DNA of 18,775 nucleotides from Omnitrophica bacterium GWA2_52_8. GTDB taxonomy: Bacteria; Omnitrophota; Omnitrophia; Omnitrophales; Aquincolibacteriaceae. Positions 14,766 to 18,775 of the stretch are shown one piece after another. The DNA is taken from assembly GCA_001804025.1 (NCBI GenBank), contig MHFC01000103.1, positions 42,738-61,512 on the forward strand. Reading direction: 5' to 3'. The notes beneath the pieces were generated by a model. That model was not told where the DNA came from and ran no database searches. It saw nothing but the letters and a program-made list of their open reading frames with translations. The first letter of the stretch is position 1. The number at the start of each line of letters is the position of its first letter. Position numbers and translations under genes: made by a program.

Positions 14766-15315
14766 TTTTCTTTCTCTTTGCCAAAAACCCTGTAATCAGA
14801 TTCTCAAGCCACGGTTCATCATGCAGATACCTGACCGCCGAAAGATGAAGTGTCTTGAGCCACACCGCTTTCTCCGTCTCAAGCGCACTCGCCAGAATCC
14901 ACTCCGACCATTCGGGTGAAACCGGAGTCTCGGAAATCCGGTCAAGGTAGAGATAAAACCGTTTTGTAATCTCGTCCCTCGCTCTGCCAAGAACGATGAA
15001 TTCATTCTGGATTCTTGCCAAGTCCGCAAGACGCGGGTAACAGACCGCGTGAAGCGCACCTGACGGCAGAATCCGCTGAAAGACCTGCCACGAGTCCTCT
15101 TTTTCCATGCGGCAGGGTGTGCCGTCCAAAACGATAAACGCTCCGCTGAAAAGCGCACTCCATATCGCCCGCACGGACACTCTTGAGCCAAAGAGTGAAA
15201 GGAATTTGAAACTGTCTCCATCACTGGCATAAGCGTCTGCGTAGGCTTCAAGCCCCTCGAATGAAACTTTCGAGAATGTCCTGACCCGGTCTTGCATAAT
15301 TTCGCTCGCGCTCAT
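14755..15315 (-). CDS. Hypothetical protein coupled to parB
   Basis: 186 aa, not recognised. The ATG overlaps the ParB stop as ATGA, so it is probably translated with ParB. It is a mostly alpha-helical soluble protein with a hydrophobic central stretch (IWSALFSGAFIVLDG, about 51-65), several Trp residues, and a basic end FLAKRKKIEV. There is no signal peptide and no catalytic motif that I can see. Coupling to parB suggests a partition accessory or a plasmid-specific partner. No ParA-type ATPase is visible in the window, and this protein has no Walker motif, so it is not ParA. Confidence 0.65.
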   Translation of the reverse strand: MSASEIMQDRVRTFSKVSFEGLEAYADAYASDGDSFKFLSLFGSRVSVRAIWSALFSGAFIVLDGTPCRMEKEDSWQVFQRILPSGALHAVCYPRLADLARIQNEFIVLGRARDEITKRFYLYLDRISETPVSPEWSEWILASALETEKAVWLKTLHLSAVRYLHDEPWLENLITGFLAKRKKIEV

Positions 15316-16844
15316 TTCTTCGCTCCGTTCTTTTTGCCGTTCCGCTTCTTTGCCTCAAGCGCCCGCTTGGCCTCCGCTTCAACTTTCTTTAAATCAACTC
15401 CCGCGTCCTGACAGGCGGCCTGAAAGTTTGGGCTGAACCCGCTCCACGTTGACCACTTGTCGCCTGAAACCAAAAGCTCGACCAAAAGCCCCTTAAGCCC
15501 GCCTTCCCCAAGTCGCGCTATTTCTTTGGTGATGGCTTTTTGATAATCATCTTTGCGGGACTCGACCAAACCCCGGCGCTTTGCAACTTCCCAAAGCGCA
15601 TTAAATCCCCGCGTGCGAACGAGAAGCGGCACGGCAAGGCTTACGAGGTCGCCGTATGAATAAGTTTCGAGTTTCTCGACCAAAGCGTTTGTCGCAAGGA
15701 CGCATGCTTCGCGCTTCACGCGAATCATCTTGCGGTCAACGGCGGGTGTCCCGCGCTCATAGGTCTTTTCCTCTTTCTTGAACTTGTAGCCCGCCTTCTC
15801 AAGTGAGTCTTTTAGTTCCGCAACTCTCACAAGCTCGTAAACTTCTTCACGGCTGTTTCGGATGAGCGTCACGGGCGGGACATATTTTTTAAGCATCCGC
15901 TTCCAAGTCCTGCGCTTCGCATCCGATTGGCAGGCGGCGTTTAAATCCACGTAACCAGAAGACTCGTCAATCCATCCGTAACGGCAAATCTTGTCGGCCT
16001 CGTCCGCTTCAAGAACCGTCCAACCCTTATCTCTGGCTTCCTTCGCCCGAAGCATCCAAGCGGAATCCTTTTTCGCCTTGAAGCAAAGCGGGTCGGTGCA
16101 AACGTCGTCCTTCTCAATATCCGGGAAAAGAATCTTCTCGTTCCCCGTGCGTTTCGGACAGTCCGCGCAAGCCCCCGCCTTTGGAATCAACGTTGCATCT
16201 TTCGTATCAAAGGGCGCGTCCTTCAAACGTGTCATGTAATTGCGCTCGATATGCTCAAGCGCTCCCCTGTAGCTTGGCGTGTCGCCTTCCCCGCATTGGT
16301 CAAGCAATTCTGAAAGTGCCTGATTCTGCAAGTCCTTGTGCGGAATTCGCGCAAGGACTAAAGCCACGGCGGGCGTGATTTGACCCGCCAGAAAACATTT
16401 CTTTGCCTCGCTTGAAAGCGAGAGAAGTTTCAAACGCTGATAGATATAGGCTTTGCTTTTCCCCACTTTCACCGCAAGGTCGTCGGGACTTGCGCCGTGT
16501 GAATCCAGAAGTTTCTGGTAGCCCTCCGCTTCCTCCAAAGGATGAAGGTCTTTGCGTTGCAGGTTTTCGATGATCTGAACCTCCTGCGCTTCGGCGTCCG
16601 AGAGTTCGCGCACGGTTGCGGGAATCTCCGTAAGCCCAAGCATCTTGGAGGCGCGGTATCTGCGTTCCCCCGCCACGATTTCATAAAGTTGTTTTCCATT
16701 TCCCGAAACCGGCCTCACCAGAATCGGCTGTAAAATTCCGTGTTCCTTGATGCTCCCCGCAAGCTCCGTTAATCCCGCTTTGTCAAAATCCTTGCGCGGG
16801 TTGGTCTTGGACGCTACCAGACTTTCCATCGTGATCGTTTCCAT
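15312..16844 (-). CDS. parB: ParB/RepB/Spo0J-family protein with Cys-rich motif
   Basis: 510 aa from the ATG at 16844, which has AGGAG 8 nt upstream; earlier in-frame starts are poorly placed. ParB proteins bind centromere sites, hydrolyse CTP and spread on DNA for partition or regulation. Motifs: TNPRKDF (14-20), IVAGERRYRA (56-65) and ENLQRKDLHPLEEAEGY (93-109) form the CTP-binding N-domain. An HTH follows at about 118-142 (DDLAVKVGKSKAYIYQRLKLL). Next comes C226-x2-C229 with KRTGN and then C249-x4-C254, a probable zinc site found in a subset of mobile-element ParBs. The C-terminal 240 residues are helical, ending in a very basic tail (KKRNGKKNGAKK). It is longer than chromosomal ParB (about 290-350 aa). 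No parA is adjacent. A copy of the 18-bp repeat lies 33 bp upstream, suggesting self-regulation. Confidence 0.9.
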   Translation of the reverse strand: METITMESLVASKTNPRKDFDKAGLTELAGSIKEHGILQPILVRPVSGNGKQLYEIVAGERRYRASKMLGLTEIPATVRELSDAEAQEVQIIENLQRKDLHPLEEAEGYQKLLDSHGASPDDLAVKVGKSKAYIYQRLKLLSLSSEAKKCFLAGQITPAVALVLARIPHKDLQNQALSELLDQCGEGDTPSYRGALEHIERNYMTRLKDAPFDTKDATLIPKAGACADCPKRTGNEKILFPDIEKDDVCTDPLCFKAKKDSAWMLRAKEARDKGWTVLEADEADKICRYGWIDESSGYVDLNAACQSDAKRRTWKRMLKKYVPPVTLIRNSREEVYELVRVAELKDSLEKAGYKFKKEEKTYERGTPAVDRKMIRVKREACVLATNALVEKLETYSYGDLVSLAVPLLVRTRGFNALWEVAKRRGLVESRKDDYQKAITKEIARLGEGGLKGLLVELLVSGDKWSTWSGFSPNFQAACQDAGVDLKKVEAEAKRALEAKKRNGKKNGAKK

Positions 16845-16876
16845 CTGCTTCTCTCCTGTCATTAGGTTCATTGCGT

Positions 16877-16894
16877 TTGAGGTGTAAACTTCAA
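16877..16894. promoter_or_regulatory. Copy B of the 18-bp near-palindromic repeat, upstream of parB
   Basis: Reads TTGAGGTGTAAACTTCAA on the plus strand, so its minus-strand form is TTGAAGTTTACACCTCAA. It is intergenic, 32 bp upstream of the parB ATG and 5 bp after the stop of the 79-aa gene. It shares a 21-bp identical stretch, including flanking T and A, with copy A. Placement suggests an operator or parS-like site. Confidence 0.7.
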
Positions 16895-16899
16895 AACCG

Positions 16900-17139
16900 C
16901 TATTCGCATGGCATCGTTGCCTTGAGTGCTTCAAATTCCTCTTTGGTGAGAGGCCGTAAGTCCTTCGCCCACACCGAGCCAAATTCGTGATACCACCCGA
17001 ACACTTCGCAAACGCGGGTGAATTGCTGACGGCAGTTGTCGCGGACAACCAACGGAAAGCCCGTTGAAACGTCCACGCCGTAGTCGCCATCTTTCATATA
17101 GCGGGAGTAACTTTTTTCAATCAAACCGCGTTCGGACAT
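16900..17139 (-). CDS. Hypothetical 79-aa protein
   Basis: I chose the ATG at 17139 because GGAAGGGGGA lies just upstream; a longer in-frame form from 17175 starts inside the previous gene. The sequence opens MSERGLIEKSYSRYMKDGDYGVDVSTG and ends PLTKEEFEALKATMPCE. It is small and soluble, with a C-terminal helix and two internal Cys residues. No family recognised. It overlaps the 46-aa gene by 19 bp and precedes repeat copy B and parB. Confidence 0.6.
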   Translation of the reverse strand: MSERGLIEKSYSRYMKDGDYGVDVSTGFPLVVRDNCRQQFTRVCEVFGWYHEFGSVWAKDLRPLTKEEFEALKATMPCE

Positions 17140-17261
17140 GGTTTTTCCCCCTTCCCTGTTAAAATGACCTGCCATCCGTGAAGCACAAAACCCAAAGCAA
17201 GGCCGTAAATCCGTTCATCCGTTTCCACTTTCGACTGCTCAATCAAGACGCGCTTTTCCAT
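17121..17261 (-). CDS. Hypothetical 46-aa protein
   Basis: The ATG at 17261 is preceded by AAAGGAA with 7 nt spacing and gives MEKRVLIEQSKVETDERIYG... ending KPCPNAV. An upstream in-frame ATG at 17354 exists but would lie wholly within the neighbouring 74-aa gene. The segment IYGLALGFVLHGWQVIL is hydrophobic and could be one membrane or buried helix. It overlaps the 74-aa gene by 23 bp. Function unknown. Confidence 0.5.
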   Translation of the reverse strand: MEKRVLIEQSKVETDERIYGLALGFVLHGWQVILTGKGEKPCPNAV

Positions 17262-17463
17262 TGGCCGTTCCTTTCGTGTTGCCGTTTCCGCTTGTGCGGG
17301 GTTGCCATGAATCCAAGTGCGATAAAATGCGCTCCATTCCTTCAAGTGCGTCATACGCCCTGTGAATCCGAAACCGGCTCCGGGCTGAGACGGCCTCGCC
17401 GAACTCGCCGTAAAATTCGATTAGTTTTCCGTGGGCTTGGAGTGTCATTTGATGTCTTGGCAT
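17239..17463 (-). CDS. Hypothetical 74-aa protein
   Basis: The ATG at 17463 follows an excellent AGGAGGT ribosome site, the main support for this gene. It opens MPRHQMTLQAHGKLIEFYGEF, then helical RFRIHRAYDALEGMERILSHL, and ends in a low-complexity NG-rich tail like that of the coiled-coil protein at 14256-14726. It overlaps the upstream 104-aa frame by 113 bp. Function not recognised. Confidence 0.55.
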   Translation of the reverse strand: MPRHQMTLQAHGKLIEFYGEFGEAVSARSRFRIHRAYDALEGMERILSHLDSWQPRTSGNGNTKGTANGKARLD

Positions 17464-17665
17464 TGGATACCTCCTGTTTAATCACAGTTACCTTGTCCGC
17501 TTTTGAAATCCGGGTTAAATGAAACAAAACTTCTTTCTGCTCGGCTTCGCCCAAAACTTCGGGCGCGCACCTCCGAAGCTCGGCTAACGCTTCTTCCTCG
17601 CTCGGCGCATAAATCGAGCAGGGCAAAAAAGCGCAATACATCAGCTGTCCGTAATAGCGGCTCAT
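17351..17665 (-). CDS. Hypothetical 104-aa protein with extended 3' overlap
   Basis: The start ATG overlaps the SprT-like stop as ATGA. The N-terminal part (MSRYYGQLMYCAFLPCSIYAPSEEEALAEL, then a helix) looks like a small alpha/beta protein. After about residue 65 (around VTVIKQE) the reading continues 113 bp into the well-supported 74-aa gene and becomes Arg/Pro-rich, like a shadow reading. Stop codons in the other two frames occur right at the 74-aa gene's ribosome site, so a lost stop or a frameshift near 17480 is plausible. Function unknown. Confidence 0.5.
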   Translation of the reverse strand: MSRYYGQLMYCAFLPCSIYAPSEEEALAELRRCAPEVLGEAEQKEVLFHLTRISKADKVTVIKQEVSNAKTSNDTPSPRKTNRILRRVRRGRLSPEPVSDSQGV

Positions 17666-18261
17666 AGACCCTCCGTGAGTTCAAAGCGTGTTCCGCAAAG
17701 GTTGCAGGTCGCGTCAAAATCGCGCCGACCGACACGGACATTGACCCCGCATGAGCAAGACCATTTCCGGTGTTTCGGTTCTTTCCTCCCCGTTTCATGG
17801 ACGCGGAGAAGCGCAAAAACATCTTTTTGAGGTGTAAACTTCAAAAGTTTGGCTTTCGCCAAATCACCCAAAGCCGTAATTCCCCATCCGACATTTCCGA
17901 CGCGCTTCACTTCAAGCCCTGCGGATTCGGCTGCTTCCTTAAAACGTTTGTTGTGATACTGACCGCGCGAAACGTCCTTAATGCCCTTCTGGTGGTTTAG
18001 GTGATGCGCCATTTCGTGGATTAAAACTTCGTAGGGGTCGCTCGTCTTGAGTTCTTCTGCGGAGAGATTGATTTCAGCAATGGAAGTTGTGTCGCCATTT
18101 TTCCACTTCGAAGCCCAATGCCAGCCGAGGGCGCTTTTACGCCCCCGGCTTTGAATCGTAATGACGACATTGGAGTCAAGCCCACCGCAAAAGAGTTCAT
18201 CATTAAAAAACTGATAAGCTCTCTCAAGCTCTGAAATAGCGGGATTGACGGAATACTTCAT
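17662..18261 (-). CDS. SprT-like zinc metallopeptidase
   Basis: 199 aa from the ATG at 18261, which overlaps the PC4-like stop as ATGA; a longer upstream reading is a shadow of that gene. SprT/Spartan-family proteins are zinc proteases, in eukaryotes acting on DNA-protein crosslinks. The catalytic motif is HEMAHHLNH (82-90; H82, E83, H86). The downstream QYHNKRF (H103) is the usual third ligand region. A C-terminal zinc ribbon is visible as CSC (169-171) and CNLC (186-189). The N-terminal ELERAYQFFNDELFCGGL is typical of the family. Inferred role: clearing proteins bound to the element's DNA during transfer or replication. The third repeat copy lies inside this gene. Confidence 0.87.
   Translation of the reverse strand: MKYSVNPAISELERAYQFFNDELFCGGLDSNVVITIQSRGRKSALGWHWASKWKNGDTTSIAEINLSAEELKTSDPYEVLIHEMAHHLNHQKGIKDVSRGQYHNKRFKEAAESAGLEVKRVGNVGWGITALGDLAKAKLLKFTPQKDVFALLRVHETGRKEPKHRKWSCSCGVNVRVGRRDFDATCNLCGTRFELTEGL
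17827..17844. promoter_or_regulatory. Copy A of the 18-bp near-palindromic repeat, inside the SprT-like gene
   Basis: Identical to copy B over 18 bp (21 bp with flanks) but embedded in coding sequence, where it encodes LKFTPQ (about residues 140-145). At copy B the same bases are noncoding, so shared protein sequence does not explain the match. Confidence 0.62.
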
Positions 18262-18494
18262 GCTCCGGCCTCCTGCGTGGAAAGTTGTTTTGCGATTTCG
18301 GAAACGCCCTTTTTCATTTCGCCCATGAACCCGGCAGAAAAAGAGACGCCTTTCCGCGTCGGATGCCAACCGCCGTCAGAACCCTTGAAGTAAATTCGGA
18401 TATCGCAATACAGGCGGTCTTTGAATTCCCGCACCGAGAAACCGAATTCCTCCTTTTCATTTTTGGGAAAGCGGTAAACTAAATCGTTTGACAT
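18258..18494 (-). CDS. PC4/YdbC-type single-stranded DNA binding protein
   Basis: 78 aa. The PC4 fold is a small dimeric ssDNA-binding domain, in bacteria (YdbC type) common on mobile elements and phages. The core reads EEFGFSVREFKDRLYCDIRIYFKGSDGGWHPTRKGVSFS (about 15-53), then a C-terminal helix FMGEMKKGVSEIAKQL that would dimerise. The aromatic/basic strand pattern and W-x-PTRKGVS match the family. The ATG at 18494 follows GAAAGGGG. The stop overlaps the SprT-like start (ATGA). It likely protects or organises single-stranded transfer or replication intermediates. Confidence 0.8.
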   Translation of the reverse strand: MSNDLVYRFPKNEKEEFGFSVREFKDRLYCDIRIYFKGSDGGWHPTRKGVSFSAGFMGEMKKGVSEIAKQLSTQEAGA

Positions 18495-18507
18495 GTGAAA
18501 CCCCTTT

Positions 18508-18681
18508 CTAGCGTTCCTCTTGAACGCTACTTTTTGAGTTGTTTTGGCGGATGGAGCGGAGCACGAAGGGAAGCTTCAAACCATTGGGAATGAAGCGGAG
18601 AGCGTCCGAAAGGGAAGCGGAATCATCCCGCCCCTTTTTTTCCTCGCCCGCTTTGGTTTTTCGTCTTTCTTCGTGACCCAT
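18508..18681 (-). CDS. Possible 57-aa hypothetical protein
   Basis: An ATG at 18681 (preceded by GGTGG) opens 57 codons, MGHEERRKTKAGEEKKGRDD... to ...SVQEER, ending TAG at 18508, 13 bp before the PC4-like gene. The N-terminus is low-complexity, basic and acidic; the middle SLSDALRFIPNGLKLPFVLRSI could be a helix. The ribosome site is weak and no family is recognised, so it may be chance. The stop codon overlaps the hairpin at 18509-18529. Confidence 0.3.
   Translation of the reverse strand: MGHEERRKTKAGEEKKGRDDSASLSDALRFIPNGLKLPFVLRSIRQNNSKSSVQEER
18509..18529. terminator. Stem-loop just upstream of the PC4-like gene
   Basis: A perfect 8-bp stem, TAGCGTTC (18509-18516) and GAACGCTA (18522-18529), with a 5-base loop. 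On the plus strand it is followed by C then TTTTT, fitting a small intrinsic terminator for transcription entering from the left. On the minus strand it would sit in the leader 15 nt before the PC4-like ATG, where it could be an attenuator or operator. Confidence 0.5.
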
Positions 18682-18753
18682 TTTCCACCACCCTCAAAAA
18701 GCTTTTGGCGCCCGCAGCAAGGGGGTGCGTTTTCAGGCGCAACATAATCAGAG

Positions 18754-18770
18754 CCCCGCTGGAAGCGGGG
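18754..18770. repeat. GC-rich hairpin at right edge
   Basis: Seven-bp arms CCCCGCT and AGCGGGG with a 3-base loop. No T-tract is seen on either side within the window, so a terminator cannot be claimed. The rest of 18682-18775 shows no gene or clear promoter. Confidence 0.3.
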
Positions 18771-18775
18771 GTGGA

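Noticed and set aside
14755..15315. ParA partition ATPase next to parB
   Set aside because: The protein has no Walker A or B motif and no other candidate is in the window.
16845..17090. N-terminal extension of ParB upstream of 16844
   Set aside because: It would overlap the 79-aa gene and repeat copy B, its composition is unlike a ParB, and the AGGAG site fits the ATG at 16844.
1..18775. CRISPR array, tRNA, rRNA, transposase or integrase
   Set aside because: I saw no regularly spaced direct repeats, no tRNA-like cloverleaf, no rRNA-like stretch and no transposase or recombinase signature; whether the element is an ICE or a plasmid therefore stays open.

Overview
The window (18,775 bp) reads as part of a conjugative element, either an integrative conjugative element or a plasmid. 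Every gene I can support lies on the minus strand, so transcription runs from high to low coordinates. The host is most likely a diderm (Gram-negative type) bacterium. The evidence is a VirB-like type IV secretion (T4SS) operon, a TolC-family outer-membrane channel, and an OpgH/MdoH-like membrane glycosyltransferase of the kind that makes periplasmic glucans. I cannot name the phylum from the sequence. Roughly even base composition, strong AGGAGG-type ribosome binding sites and a textbook sigma-70 promoter are all it offers.

Right-hand maintenance region (about 18.7 to 12.7 kb, described in transcription order). It holds a weak 57-aa ORF, a PC4/YdbC-type single-stranded DNA binding protein, a SprT-like zinc protease, four small unknown genes, a 510-aa ParB-family protein with a Cys motif, an unknown 186-aa protein coupled to ParB, and a coiled-coil protein. 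Next come a 98-aa protein with a RYF...RNVxNPHD motif, a 55-aa protein, an N6-adenine-type methyltransferase (DUF6094-like) and, after it, a 708-aa SNF2-type helicase (12.7 to 10.6 kb). An 18-bp near-palindrome, TTGAAGTTTACAC[C/T]TCAA, occurs three times here. One copy is just upstream of parB, one is just upstream of the coiled-coil gene, and one is inside the sprT-like gene. I propose it as the ParB centromere/operator or another plasmid operator; it does not resemble canonical parS.

T4SS operon (about 10.5 kb to the left edge). A consensus promoter (TTGAAA, 17-bp spacer, TATAAT) overlaps an 8-bp inverted repeat and drives virB2/trbC, virB3/trbD, virB4/trbE, virB5/trbJ, virB6/trbL, virB8/trbF, a virB9/trbG-like gene and virB10/trbI. 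The operon then continues without a gap into a TolC-family gene and an OpgH-like glycosyltransferase that runs off the left edge. Genes are packed very tightly: eight junctions in the window are 4-bp ATGA stop/start overlaps. No VirB11, VirD4 coupling protein, relaxase, VirB1 or VirB7 is visible, so these must lie elsewhere if the system is complete.

How the parts fit: the ParB, PC4, SprT, methyltransferase and helicase genes would handle maintenance and processing of the element's DNA. The T4SS would move DNA or protein between cells. The TolC-like and OpgH-like genes at the end of the operon are not normal T4SS components and are the most unusual part of the window.
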